From contig NC_092337.1 of NCBI RefSeq assembly GCF_046630445.1, positions 194,281,001 to 194,345,000 of the forward strand: DNA of 64,000 nucleotides. The letters are read 5' to 3'. A program made the translations under genes and the position numbers. Positions 37,475-50,454 of the stretch are shown here, piece by piece. The DNA is from Rutidosis leptorrhynchoides. Lineage: Eukaryota; Streptophyta; Magnoliopsida; Asterales; Asteraceae. The notes beneath the pieces are model-generated. The model worked only from the letters and a program-made list of their open reading frames with translations. It searched no databases and was not told the origin of the DNA. Every line of letters starts with the position of its first letter. Positions within the stretch are counted from its first letter, which is position 1.

Positions 37475-40400
37475 CACTACAAGAAAAAAGGCCTTTTAGA
37501 ACCCATTAAAAAGTCCTATAATGTACCTTTATAAGACCATTATTTTTAAAGTTCTCTCACACCCGTGTCCTAATAGGGTCTTGTGAGTCCTAATAACCTA
37601 AGGACTTTAAGAAGGGTTCTATGAACATATTAGGACCCTCATTCATGGTACTATCCTTAAAAATAATTTTATTAGGACCCTTTATGTGGTACTAAAGTAA
37701 CATTTGTGCATATTAGGACTTTTTTCCTTGGTACCAATCTAGTATATCGTTAGATTAGGACTCTGTTTATTGGTACTAATGTACTATTTTTTACAATAGG
37801 ACCATTTTTTTTGTTCTTACGAATTATAAATTTTTATTATGACACTTTTGTTGGTACTTACGTCATCTATTTTTACTTTTTGGGACGCCTTGTGTATGTC
37901 TCAATGAAATGTCCCGTTCATATTGATTATAAACGTTCCATATTAATTGATTTCGTCGCGAGGTTTTGACCTCTATATGAGACGTTTTTCAAAGACTACA
38001 TTTATTTTTAAAACAACCATAACCTTTACTTTATCGATAAAGGTTTAAAAAGCATTACGTAGATTATCAAATAATGATAATCTAAAATATACCGTTAACA
38101 CACGACCGTTACATAATGGTTTACAATAAGAATATATTACATCAAAAATAAGTTTTTTGAATGCAGTTTTTACACAATATCATACAAGCATGAACTCCAA
38201 ATCTTGTCCTTATTTTAGTATGCAACAGCGAAAGCTCTTAACAATCACCTGAGAATAAACATGTTTAAAACGTTAACAAAAAATGTTGGTGAGTTATAGG
38301 TTTAACCTATATATTTATCAAATTGTAATAATAGACCACAAAATTTCATTTTTCATAAATACACATCTCGTATCAGGCATTTCGCAAACTGCATAGAGAT
38401 AAAAATCATTCATATGGTGAACACCTGGTAACCGACCTTAACAAGATGCATATAGAATATCCCCATCATTCCGGGACTCCCTTCGGACATGATAAATTCG
38501 AAGTACTAAAGCATCCGGTACTTTGGATGGGGCTTGTTGGGCCCAATAGATCTATCTTTAGGATTCGCGTCAATTAGGGTGTCTGTTCCCTAATTCTTAG
38601 ATTACCAGACTAAAAAGGGGCATATTCGGTTTAATAATTCAACCATAGAATGTAGTTTCAAGTACATGTGTCTATTTTGTAAAATATTTATAAAACTGCA
38701 TGTATTCTCATCCCAAAAATATTAGATTTAAATAGTGGGACTATAACTCACTTTCACAGATTTTTACTTCGTCGAAAATAAGACTTGGCCACTGGTCGAT
38801 TCACGAACCTATAACAAATATGTACATATATATCAATTTATGATCGGAATATATTCACAACATTTTTTATTACGTTTTTATGATTTAAGTTTGTTAAGTT
38901 AGCAGTCCTCGTTAGTAACATACAACTAGTTGTTCACAGTTAGATGTACAGAAATAAATCAATATATATATCTTGAATCAATCCACGACCCAGTGTATAC
39001 ACGTCTCAGGCTAGATCATAACTCAAAGTATATATATTTTTGGAATCAACCTCAACCTTGTATAGCTTACTCAAACATTACTGCATATAGAGTGTCTATG
39101 GTTGTTCCAAATAATATATATAGATGGGTCGATATGATATGTCAAAACATTGTATACGTGTCTATGGTATCCCAAGATTACATAATATATGTTAAAATAC
39201 ATGTATAATACAATATAAGTTAGTTAGGATATGATTAGTGTAGATTTGTTATAAAATTTTCGTAGCTACAATAAGTAAAATTTTCCAATTTTGTTTTACC
39301 CATAACTTCTTCGTTTTAAATCCGTTTTGAGTGATTCAAGTAGTTATGGTTTCATAATGAACTGTAATTTATGAAACTAAACAGAAAAAGTATAAGTTTA
39401 TAGTCGGAAATACAGGTTACAAGTCATTTACTAAAGAGGTATTCATTTCCGTCGTAAGAACGACATCTTGATGACCATTTTGAAAAACATACTTCCACTT
39501 TGAGTTTAACCATGATTTTTTAATATAGTTTCATAAAAAAAATCATTTTTCCAGAAGAACAACTTTTAAATCAAAGTTTATCATAGTTTTTAATTATCAA
39601 ACCCAAAACAGCCCGCGGTGTTACTACGACGGCGTATGTCCGGTTTTACGGTGTTCTTCATGTTTTCAGGTTTTAAATCATTAATTTAGCATATCATATA
39701 GATATAGAACATGTGTTTAGTTTATTTTAAAAGTCAAGTTAGAAGGATTAACCTTATTTGCGAACAAGTTTAGAATTAACTAAACTATGTTCTAGTGATT
39801 ACAAGTTTAAATCTTCGAATAAGATAGCTTTATATGTATGAATCGAATGATGTTATGAACATCATTACTACCTTAAGTTTAGTAGGTAAACCTACTGGAA
39901 GTGACAATAAATGATCTAGCTTCAAAAGATTCTTGGATGGCTTGAAAGTTCTTGAAGTAGAATCATGACACGAAAGCAAGTTCAAGTAAGATTTCTGCTC
40001 GAATTAAGATTGTTATAGTTATAGAAATTGAATCAAAGTTTGAATATGAGTATTACCTTGTATTAGAAAGATATCTTACTGTAAATAAGAAAGATTTCTT
40101 GAGCTTAGATGATTACTTGGATTGGATTAGAAAGCTTGAAAGTAATCTTGCAAACTTGATAGTATTCTTGATTTTATGAAACTAGAACTTATAGAATATA
40201 TGAAGAACACTTAGAACTTGAAGATAGAACTTGAGAGAGATCAATTAGATGAAGAAAATTGAAGAATGAAAGTGTTTGTAGGTGTTTTTGATCGTTGGTA
40301 TATGGATTAGATATAAAGGATGTGTAAGTTTGTTTTCATGTAAATAATTTATGAATGATTTATAATATTTTTTGTAATTTTATGAGATATTTCATGCTAG

Positions 40401-41624
40401 TTGCCAAATGATGTTTCTCACATGTTTAATGACTCACATGGGCTGCTAAGGAGCTGATGATTGAGTGTATATACCAATAGTATATACATCTAGAAGCTAT
40501 GTATTGTACGAGTACGAATACGGGTGCATACGAGTAGAATTGTTGATGAAAATGAATGAGGATGTAATTGTAAGCATTTTTGTTAAGTAGAAGTATTTTG
40601 ATATATGTCATGAAGTCTTCCAAAAGTTTATTAATACATCTTAATACACTATATGTATATACATTTAACTGAGTCGTTAAGTCATCGTTAGTCGTTATAT
40701 GTAAGTGTTGTTTTGGAACCTTTAAGTTAACGATCTTGTTAAATGTAATTGATCCATTGTTATCACACTTAAATGAGATGTTAAATTGTTATGTTAACAT
40801 GTTAACATGGTGTATTAATATATCTTAATATCATATATATGTGTGTAAAATACTATTACAACGATAATCGTTACATATATGCATTGTTTTCGAAATCCTT
40901 AAGTTAGTAGTCTCATCTTACTCGTGTAGTTCATTGTTAATACGCTTAATGATATATGTAATTATCATTTCATGATTTTAAACATAGTGTATTAATATCT
41001 TAATATGATACATATGTATTTAATAAGACGTTGTTATAACGATAATCATTATATTTATCGTTTCGAGTTTTCTTAATTCAATAGTCTCATTTTATGTATA
41101 TAACTCATTGTTAATATACCTAGTGATATACTTACTTATCATAATATCATGTTAACTATATATATATCCATATATATATCATCATATAATTTTTACAAGT
41201 TTTAACGTTCGTGAATCGCCGGTCAACTTGGGTGGTCAATTGTCTACATGACACTCATTTCAAATAATCAAGTCTTAACAAGTTTGATTGCATAACATGT
41301 TGAAAACATTTAATCATGCAAATATAGTTTTCATTTAATATATATAATCATGGAAAAGTTCGGGTCACTACACTCAATTTCAAAAAATGTCTCCTAATAT
41401 GTATTTTAAAGACCTTTCTTTGTGGTTGTTAATTATATTATTATAGTACCTGATCATTGGTTTCATAATCTTGTTACCTTTTAGGACACTTTTTAGTTTC
41501 TATACTTTATACGACCGCGTTAGATACAACCCCCATTGGTAGGTCCTATCAAGCGCAAAGGTCCTATAAAGTGGCATTATAGGGACCAAATTGGGGGTCC
41601 TATAGGAGCATTTTTGTTGTAGTG
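37475..41624. mobile_element. CACTA-like non-autonomous element split by a solo LTR
   Basis: The left end is CACTACAAGAAAAAAGGCC and the right end TTTTTGTTGTAGTG, a short CACTACAA inverted terminus. Both flanks inside are filled with short direct and inverted repeats (TAGGACCC, GGTACTA, GTCCTATA), the usual CACTA subterminal pattern bound by transposase. Removing the LTR at 37905-41372 and one CTCAA leaves about 680 bp and no transposase, so it depended on a relative. Expected 3-bp duplications are not seen (TCA left, ATG right), so one end may be displaced. Confidence 0.65.
37905..41372 (-). mobile_element. Solo LTR, A family, copy 4 (TSD CTCAA)
   Basis: The 3468-bp LTR begins TGAAATGTCCCG and ends GGGTCACTACA. 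A perfect CTCAA duplication flanks it (37900-37904 and 41373-41377). It is the same orientation as the other three A-type LTRs. It lies inside the CACTA-like element, which shows the CACTA was there first. Confidence 0.92.
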
Positions 41625-42485
41625 ATGTTTTCTGGATGCAATCGTTAATCGAGTAATACAGAAAACGTTGATTGTTATTCGATGATCAATGAGCTAGGTT
41701 TAGGGTTATATTTATAGCTAAACCCTAACCCTAGATGTATCCTTAAACGATTCTAGATCCTTCCGTATCAATCCCATAAATATAGGTATTATAGTTAGGA
41801 ATAAGATATCAGTTATTTAAGGATAAGATATGCTTTGTTAGCCATCTTACTTATTCGCTAAGCAAGAGTTTACCGAATGCGCGCAATAGAAATAATGCGG
41901 GACATGACATACGTGCAACCAGCACGTGATACGCATGATGCACTAGGCGCAGAGGTACGCGTATCATTAGCCATTTTTAAAAAATACACTTTAGCACTAA
42001 TACAACAGTGAATGTAATAATGTCATTTTTAATTTTTTTTTAATATATTTGATTTAAATAAATTCGTGAATTTACGGGTCTTTTAAAATCTTATTGTTCA
42101 CCAGAATTTTATATTTTAGGAGGGTATTTTTGTAATTTTACATCTAACCTATGTATCCCATCTGCTCCTTCCTCTGCCTCCCGCTACCATCTCTCCATCG
42201 CCACCAATCATCGACTCCACTCCCACCTAACATCGTCTCCACCCAGAAGGTTCTGCCGATTTTTAGTGGCTCCATCGTCTACATCTTGCTCCACCGTTCG
42301 AGATTACTTCCTCCAACAATTTTTCTTTGTGTTTCAAACAATTTTTCATATCAATTAAACAATTGTTGTTCCATAATCATCATCGGTACGTTTATTTCAC
42401 CCAGTTCTCGACTTAGCTTCATGTTGCTGCTAGAAAAAGGGGTTCTTATAAGGTCAATTGAATTGTTTTGTGAATTTGTTTGAAG

Positions 42486-42516
<31 letters not shown>

Positions 42517-44381
42517 TTGGTTAACTTAGTGGTTTATAGATGCTTTCAAACTTTCATTTACACTAGTTTTTTAAATAATTATTTATGTTGAGGTTGATTT
42601 AGAGTAGTTTGGTTATGTAAGTTGGCGAACCACTTCTGTTTAAAAATGGTAACTACGTAACAAACCTAGGTTTTGAATTTCGTATCAGATTTTTTTTTCA
42701 TTCATTAATTCAGGTCTCTCGCAGCGCTAGAGTCTAATTACGTCACCGAGAATTGCATTCGTCAATGGAAGAATGAAAGTACTACCTTTAGAATACATGT
42801 ACCTCTTCTTCGATACTAACACAACCTTTGCTGGGACTGACATCGCAAGTATACGAAGATTTAGAATCGTAACTCAGTATGCATGTTTTTATCATTTATA
42901 TGATTTGATTTAATTAGCCAAATAAAAGTTTGATTTTGCCAATACAGGCTTTAAATGTATCGTTTGTGGTTTTTGCATTTAGGTTTTCTATTGTGTGTGG
43001 ACCTGTCTTATTTGTTAATTGCGTGGTTTTTGTATTTGGCTTTGATAATTTCTTTGTTTGCATTTTTATCTTTACCGATTCAAGATTAGAATTTGTGGTG
43101 TGCGATTATATGTGCGTTTATGAAAGGCTTATATAGATAATTTGTTGATTGTACAAAGAGTTATCTTTCACTATCTGCATATTATTTGTAAGTCATACTC
43201 TTATCGCAAGTAGGAAGAGGCGAAAGAAATGTGGTCATTGTGATCGTTCACCTGGTGGTTGTTTTTCTTAATTTAACTGTGACATACAAGCCCGTGGCAG
43301 TAGACGGTACCCAACACAACGTCAATAACTTAAGGTAAATACACCAAATTTATAAGTAGTTGTAATATGTTAGTGGGTTCGTACGTGTGTGACAATAATT
43401 AATCTGCAAGTGCCGTTTCAGTTCCTACTGTTACTGTGAGAGTAACTTCTGATGATGTTCAACCTGAGTTTATGGTATACTACAATTGTGCAATAATTCT
43501 TAATCATTTTTATATTGTATATTAAAGGTCAAGGCTAAAATTAAATCTGTAAAGTGCTCTTAAAAAAAGCAAGTTAATACATCCCTGATTTAGTTAACTG
43601 ACGCCATCTAACTTATCACGAAAAGGCATATCGACGCGTACATTTTAACTAAAAAATTGTGTCGATATGTACAGAAAATGGATTTGCAAATTGTGTCGAT
43701 ATGTACACTGAATGGATATGCATAAAATATAAAATTGATGGTATTCATTATCTTCTATACTTTAAGCTGATGTGAAGTCAAGTCAATAGTAACAATGGCA
43801 AGGGGAACTTCTGAGAGTCAAGTTTTTTTATTATTGTAATTATGTGTGTGTGTGTGTGTATTTGTGTGTGTTTATCCCGTTTAATTTAAAATATGTATAG
43901 CTTAATTTCAATGTACTAATCTGTCTGGACTTTTTTATAAAGTATAAAACATAGCATTACAGGTAGTAGAATAGATGTTCCGTGTACTAATCACTAATGA
44001 ATTTGAATTTGCAATTGTAGCTAGCACTTATAGTTACACAAACATCCATAACTGTAATATAATAACATTATTTGTGGTTAATACCTCTGTTATTATGTTT
44101 TGTTGGGGTGTCTATTTATCTTTTTAGATTGATTAAAGTAACCATAAAGAGTGAAACGTGGATGGGTCAGGCAGGTTAACTTATAGCCAAAACAACATGT
44201 TCTGATCGTGAGTCTAAACAACATGTTTTAAAACCACAAACCATTGTGAATAAGTTGGTCATTTTAGATATATCTAATATTTGACTATTTATTTTGTGCT
44301 AATAATATGTTGACTGTTAAGTGACCTCTTTACCAGGAGATTAGAAGTCTTGATAATCTTCACATGGACAACTCAAAAAGG
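41625..44381. other. Gene-like but unassigned DNA between CACTA and SINE
   Basis: A pyrimidine-rich, UTR-like stretch occurs at about 42140-42340 and a poly-T run at 42488-42510. Short exon-like pieces lie at 42714-42880 and 43210-43330 (the latter reads RKRRKKCGHCDRSPGGC, then a stop), and a GT repeat at 43844-43860. No frame over about 110 codons has a recognisable motif. It could be a decayed gene or a Helitron carrying captured exons. Confidence 0.35.
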
Positions 44382-44392
44382 TAATATTAATG

Positions 44393-44644
44393 TTTTTTTT
44401 TTTTTTTTTTTTTTGGGTAAGTGAGGAAACCCTCTTATGAACGAACACATTGGCTCTCCCATAGAAGGTAAAACCTCGGGTAATCAAGCCCCCCGAGCGC
44501 GAGACCTGGTACCGGGTGAATTGCGCATTATGCGCACCCTCTAGTCACACTCCCTTTTTGAACAATTTGGCATAGCCAGGAATTGAACCCGGGTGGTGTG
44601 CTTCATTGGGCAACTCGGTGGCCACTCAGGCAAGCCTGAATGGT
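44393..44644 (-). mobile_element. tRNA-derived SINE with poly-A tail and 11-bp TSD
   Basis: On the minus strand it starts at the right with GGCTTGCCTGAGTGGCCACC (A-box-like), has GGTTCAATTCC (B box, about 44581-44591), and ends in a poly-A tail (poly-T 44393-44414). TAATATTAATG flanks both sides (44382-44392 and 44645-44655), allowing for overlap with the poly-T. SINEs are transcribed by RNA polymerase III from the internal boxes and copied by LINE machinery. Confidence 0.88.
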
Positions 44645-44762
44645 TAATATTAATGTTACTTTACGTTTAAGTTAGTCACTTTCTTAATATTCTTAAACAT
44701 AACGATTGTTTAGAGTTAAAATGAAGTCGATACATTTGAAAATAGCCTAATAAATATATGAT

Positions 44763-45007
44763 TGTTATATTTCAGTAGGCTTATAACTACCTTTAGTGGC
44801 CTGGTTCAATATATTCAAATTGAAAGAACCAATAAAAGAGAGATGTGTTGTAGAAGATATATGAGAGAAAGAGGTTGAAGAGAGGTGTGATGTATTTAAT
44901 GTATATGTGTATTTTTGTAACTTACATTATGCACATATATATAGTACAAATTTTACTATCCATATTTGACTAACTACCATCCATATTTAACTACTAAATT
45001 TACAACA
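44763..45007 (-). mobile_element. Element D 3' LTR
   Basis: The 245-bp LTR is preceded, in element sense, by the polypurine tract at 45018-45008. It differs from the other LTR at ATATGA/ATAGGA and ACTAACTAC/ACTAATTAC. Confidence 0.92.
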
Positions 45008-45099
45008 CTCCCCCTTGGATGGTAATTTTTTTTAAAGAGCAATTAATACTGCCTCGTTAAAAACCTTGCTAAAGAAAACCCAGTGGGATAAAACTTTAG

Positions 45100-46950
45100 C
45101 TAAGGGAAAAAGAGTGCAGCATAGAGTTGACTCCCCCTCAAGTAGACAACGCTGAGTCGTCACATCTTTTGAACTTGCCTCATGCCAATATTGTGAACGT
45201 ATGTTTTGAAAACAGCGATTGACAGTGCTTTGGTATAAAGATCAGCAGAGTTGTTGATTGAACGTATCTCATTTTAATCTGGTTGTCTTTTACGAGATCT
45301 TGAGTATATGAGAAGAATATGAGGTTTTCATCTGAAACTGTATCATCTAAATCTTTTATGTACAAGTTTGACCCATGTGATTTGTCTACAGTCTCCTTCA
45401 TAGTTTGCTCAAACTGTTGTTTCAATTCCTATTCCCTTTCAGTCTTTTTTCTGAGCCTTACCAATATACAATTCTTTTCCATCAAACTTATGACCGTTAA
45501 GACCGTTTATAGCTTTAGCGCCTCGTCAGCATTTATGTTTTGTTCTGTCATTTTTGATACTCTTCTTTCATTTGTACTATGTAAGCTGTATTATCTTCAT
45601 AGATAGTTGTTGGGCTTTTATAGCGTTCTAGTCCACAAGAATCAATAATGATTTGTATAATTGATCTTAACTAAAATCATTCCCGAGTAGCTTCATGTAA
45701 TGCAATCACTTCGGCATGATTTGATGATGTTGCAACAAGTGTTTGTTTTGATAACGTCATGATATTGCGGTGCCTCCATTTAGGAATACATATCCAGTTT
45801 GAGATTTAGCTTTATGTAGATCAGATAAATAATCTGCATCTGTATAACCAAACAAATCTTGTTTCGAGTTGTTAGAATAAAATAATTATAAATCAGTAGT
45901 TCCCCGAAGGTATCAAACTATTTGTTTGATCCCATTCCAATGTCTTTTGGTAGAGGCTGAGCTGAACCTTGTCAACAAATTAACTGCAAAAGAAATGTCA
46001 GATCTTGTATAATTTGTATGATACATAAGAGCCCCAATTGCACTAAAATATGGAACTTCTGAACCAAGAAGATCTTCATGATCTTCTAGAGGATGAAATG
46101 GATTAGTATCAATATTAAGATCTAACAACCATATGAGTACTTAATGGTTTTTGTCTTGTCCATATTAAAATATTTTAAAATCTTTTCGGTATAAGTTGTT
46201 TGATGTATAAGTAAGTCATTAGTTATATGCTCAATATGTAAATCAACGTAATACTTGATTTTTTTTATATTTTAAAATCTTTCTTTAGAAGTTGAATGGC
46301 TTCATAGATTTCTTTATTTAAGATAATTGATATAAACAGCTATGATCACATATCCGAACATTGTTTTTATAAAACACACGTGCAAATAAGTTTATATGTA
46401 TACCCTTTTCTTATCAAGTAGTAATTTAATCGATTATACCACATACGTCCCGATTGTATAAACCTATTTAGAAATCTTTGTGATTTAATGGAATATATTC
46501 CATTGGGTTTTGCATTAGATGCTTATGATACCTTAACCCTTCAGGTATATTCATATATATATCATTATTAAGTGATCCATACAGATAAGTAGTAACAACA
46601 TCCATGAGATGCATTTAAATAACTACCAGGTTGATTAAGTATCTAATAAGTAATTATATTCATTATAGGAGGATAAGTTTTTCTCCTAATTCATTTCTGG
46701 TCTTTGTGGGAAATCTTGAGTTACAAGTCTAGTTTTGCCTTGTAACTTCATTTGCACATTTCTTTTCGGATAAAAATTCATTTGTATCCCATTGTTTCAC
46801 ATCTTTAAAAGTGATAACGATTGATCCAAAAACTTTTCTTTTATTGAGCGATTCTAATTCAGCTCGTATTGCTCCTTTCCGTTGAGTTCAATCACGTCTA
46901 TTTTGATATTCAATGACAGATTTTGGTTCCAGATCATCATCTTTATTCAT
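45100..46950 (-). pseudogene. Ty1/copia reverse transcriptase-RNase H remnant
   Basis: The clearest open part is 46128-45913, with NPFHPLEDHEDLLG, SEVPYFSAIGALMY, SDISFAVNLLTRFSSA and TKRHWNGIKQI. That is the RT/RNase H connection found in copia elements of this type. Between 45900 and 45600 other frames show fragments of the RNase H region (SKQDLFGYTDADYLSD-like, NHAEVIALHEAT-like). The 3' end reads KHCQSLFSKH...TILA, as in copia C termini. No continuous frame spans the domain, so several indels and stops have accumulated. Confidence 0.75.
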
Positions 46951-46998
46951 GATGTCATTGTAACATTATATGAAAATATCTCATCAAGATTTTTCATT

Positions 46999-47274
46999 TC
47001 ATTTCAGTTTCATAATATTGCATAATTTATTGCAATTTATGTATTTACATTTATCAATATCCTCTGCAGAAGGAGTATTGATTTGTGGTTCTTGTTGAAC
47101 ACTTTCTTTTACCTCATTATCAGCTGATTTTCTTTTTCGAGGATTTTTATCTTTGGAACCAATTGGTCTCCCACGTTTCTGCCGTAGCAAAGACTCATGA
47201 GTGACATTATTGCCAGCTTTTGTAATTTCAATTCTAGCTGAAGCATTTACTGCTGATATATATGATTTAGTCAC
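46999..47274 (-). pseudogene. Ty1/copia linker with basic GRPIGSKDKNPRKRK motif
   Basis: The frame has ASARIEITKAGNNVTHES, then RQKRGRPIGSKDKNPRKRK. This charged linker follows the integrase SH3-like part and precedes RT in this group of plant copia elements. RPIGSKDKNPRKRK looks like a nuclear-localisation-type basic patch. It stops after about 91 codons. Confidence 0.65.
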
Positions 47275-47413
47275 TTATTTTTTGTATCTTTAAATGCATA
47301 AAGTAATTAATTTGCAAGTTCTTGCATATGCATTATATTTGAACTTTCTTTTCGCATTCTTTTGTGCGATGATCAATATTCCTTAATTGATATTCACACC
47401 ATGAAACATCATT

Positions 47414-48070
47414 TTATTTATATTTCATTTCTCCCCCTAATATAGGGAACAATGTTTCATTAAAGTGACAATCGACAAAACTTGCTGTAAAAACATCACC
47501 CGTCATGGGTTCAATATATCTTATGATTGAAGATGTTTCATATCTAACATATATTTCAATCCTTCTTTGAGGAACCATTTGTTGTGATTGTTCAATTAAA
47601 AATACAATGCACAATCAAATGTTCTAAGATGAAAAATATTCGGTCTCCACCAAAATTAAGTTGGTAATGGAGAATATTTATAACTTGCACTTGATTTAAT
47701 GCGAATTAATGTCACATCATGTAAATTTACATGTCCCGATATAAATATTGAGAGTTTTGTACTCATTTCTAATTGTCTAGTTATTAGCTGTAAGCGTTTA
47801 TCTATTGATTCAGCTAAACCAATTTTGTGTATGCACATGAGCAACTGGATGTTCAACAACAATCCTTGTAGACATATAATAATCATTAAAAGCTTGAGAT
47901 GTTAACTCACCAGCATTATCAAGTCTCATCCTTTTAATGGTGTAATCAGAATAATGTGTTCTTAATTTAATAATTTGTGCAAGAAACTTTGCAAATGCCA
48001 TATTACGGCTTGATAACACACAAACATGAGACCATGCGTTAGATGCGTCTATTAGAAAAATGGTCCACAT
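47414..48070 (-). pseudogene. Ty1/copia integrase core and SH3-like domain, frameshifted
   Basis: The integrase core pieces are FLIDASNAWSHVCVLSSRN, IIKLRTHYSDYTIKRMRLDN, AGELTSQAFNDYY and HPVAHVHTQN (48070-47810), which preserve the catalytic D and the D/E-side motifs. The frame then shifts to LAESIDKRLQLITRQLEMST and SGHVNLHDVTLIRIKSSAS (47886-47656). The following SH3-like segment (47614-47414) reads PQRRIEIYVRYETSSIIRYI and PMTGDVFTASFVDCHFNE. In intact copies this enzyme inserts the cDNA into the host chromosome. At least two frame changes separate the pieces. Confidence 0.8.
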
Positions 48071-48109
48071 GATGGATGAATTGGTCCATATATATACCCT
48101 TGAATTCTT

Positions 48110-48540
48110 TCAAGAAACATTGGTGATTATTTCTCAATGTGCTTTTCATTAATCGCCATATGTGCTTTTCATTAATCACCATATGTGTTTTTCGTTAATC
48201 ACTATATGTGCTTTTTATTAATCACTATATGTGCTTTTCATTAATCACCATATGTGATTTTCATTAATCACCATATGTGCTTTTCATCATATATCATTTT
48301 CACCATATGCGCTTTTAATCATATGTGCTGCGCTTTTCGTCATATGCACTTTTCATTATATGCGCTTTTAATTATATGCGCTGCGCTTTTCATCATATGC
48401 GTTTTTTATCATATGCGCTTTTAATCATATGCGCTGCGCTTTTCATCATATGCGCTTTTTATCATATGCGCTTTTAATCCTATGCGCTGCGCTTTTCATC
48501 ATATGCGCTTTTTATCATATGCGCTTTTCGGTGCTACATA
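48110..48540 (-). repeat. Minisatellite inside copia pol (23-bp and about 53-bp units)
   Basis: The left half is a 23-bp unit (CATATGTGCTTTTCATTAATCAC) in about six copies, 48120-48300. The right half is a higher-order unit of about 53 bp made of ATATGCGCTTTT and GCGCTGCGCTTTTCATC blocks, about four copies to 48540. On the minus strand one frame gives repeated KSAHM/KSAAH peptides. It occupies the place of the GAG-pre-integrase segment between protease and integrase. Confidence 0.85.
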
Positions 48541-48639
48541 GATATTTCTCATTTTCGATTATCATTGACTGATAATCATATCCATTATGATATATATCAG
48601 AGAAACTTAACAAATTTCTCTTTGATTTGGGAGAAAACA

Positions 48640-48880
48640 AGACATTGTTTACCAAAAAATTCGTACCATTTGGTAATATGAAATTTTGCCTTTTTCGTTC
48701 CTTATATCAAGTTTGCAAGAGCTGATATAGTATTTATAATTCCTTCATTTGATTTAAATCAATGAAATATTTCTTAGATTTGATCATAGTGTGTATGTTA
48801 CTACTATCTGCAATACATAGGTCTTTACCATTTAATTGATGTTGTATTTCAGCAGGATTCATACTAAAACTTCAAATAAG
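48640..48880 (-). pseudogene. Ty1/copia protease and pre-integrase remnant
   Basis: Minus-strand pieces resemble copia protease (LCIADSSNIHTMIKSKKYF-like, about 48835-48765) and the following LFSPKSKRNLLSFSD-like segment (about 48640-48610). Both are short and not in one frame. Identification rests on order and on the DS protease-type motif. Confidence 0.5.
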
Positions 48881-49269
48881 ATAAGCAAATAATGAGTTAT
48901 ATTTCAGCAAGATAATCAAATTATATTACCTGCAAACAAGTTATAATCTGAAGTACATAAAAGATAACACTTAATAAAACATATGCGTTATGGTCTAAAA
49001 CCATTTATTTATGAGTGATACATAAAAAAAACTAGGCATCTTAGAAAATTCAAACCATTCAAGTCTCAAGGTAGCTCAGGGTTAATTTAATCAAGATTTG
49101 TCAACAGATTCACTCTCGTTTTCTTTTGTTTTGGGACTTATTTGTAGAGCTAAACAAGATGTTCATGTATTCAAGAAATACTAGACTGATGATCCACGTT
49201 ACCAGATTATTAATAAGAATCTCCGGAATTCTTATAAGAGCGTCTACTAATATTTTTAATTTTATTCTT

Positions 49270-49589
49270 TCAAGGATCACCGTTATTATTATTATTATTT
49301 TTTTTTGTTTTTTTTTTTTGATAATTAATATCGTATCTATCTTTGAGTATTTTCCATAATACACTTGGATTTTCGATCATATAATATGTAGATTCTAAGG
49401 ACTCGTCAATATGTTTGCTAAGAAAAATACTTGCTATTGCTTTCTCTTGTTCGGAATAATTGTTATTTTCATTCAGGGTTTCTAAAATACCGTTTGATTC
49501 GAGATGTTTTTCTACATTCATAACCCATGTTAAGTAGTTGTTCCCACTTGTTCTAAATGAGCAAATTTAAGCCTTTTCAAATTCGACAT
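49270..49589 (-). pseudogene. Ty1/copia gag, N-terminal part, frameshifted
   Basis: The ATG at 49589 gives MSNLKRLKFAHLE, then the frame changes to MNVEKHLESNGILETL, SEQEKAIASIFLSKHID, STYYMIENPSVLWKILKDRYD. This is the UBN2-type gag of plant copia elements. A (TTA)n/poly-T stretch (49283-49319) follows RYD and adds a Lys/Asn run, so the end of gag is lost. Gag would form the particle around the RNA. Confidence 0.8.
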
Positions 49590-50062
49590 TTTCTATTATC
49601 AAAAAGATGAATAACATAAATCATAATCATAATCAACTTCTATTCATAGACAAATAATAAAATGAAATTAGAATCATTTTAAATTCATAAGTAGCAAACA
49701 ACAGAATAATGGTATGATTACAAATAATAAAACCACAAGGGCAGGATAGAATATAGGTTCACCCGGTGGTATATTAGCAACAATGATGATAGTTAATATG
49801 ACCAATACAATAGGAAAAATCATCCTTGTGTGAATCATTTTTACAAAAACTTTTTGAGAGTAGTAATCTGAAAAATGAAGATTGATTTGTGAAAATGTGA
49901 AAACGGAGATGTTTATTTTATATTTGAAAAATATAGTTGTTGTAACGTCGTCAGTTGACGTTAACAACCGTTATGTATATATGACCGTTGTAACGTCGTT
50001 AGTTGACGTTAACGAATAAAGTCACTATATCAAAACGCGTATGAGTAATATAAAGGACAAGA

Positions 50063-50256
50063 TTTTTTCTTCTTATTTTAACTTTTAAGATTTACTTTTA
50101 ATAAAAATACAAACTACTTTTTCTTATTTTAACTTTTAAGATTTACTTTTAATAATACAAACTACTTTTTCTTATTTTAACTTTTAAGATTTACTTTTAA
50201 TAAAAATACAAACTATTTTTTCTTATTTTAACTTTTAAGATTTACTTTTAAGAATA
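50063..50256. repeat. 52-bp tandem repeat, four copies
   Basis: The unit core is TCTTATTTTAACTTTTAAGA followed by TTTACTTTTAATAAAAATAC. Units differ by a few bases and one is shortened. Confidence 0.85.
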
Positions 50257-50454
50257 AATATTAGTATGCATGAAATAAATAATGATTAATTGCATAAGTA
50301 ATCATAAATGTTAGATAACATATAAATACCCCATCGTATTCGTATTGATCGGAATTAATCTCGACCCATGGTACCGTGTTGTCAAATGACGTGTTGCGTA
50401 CATAAAGTACCGTGTTGTCAAATGACGTGTTGCGTACAATCATGAGGTCTTATT

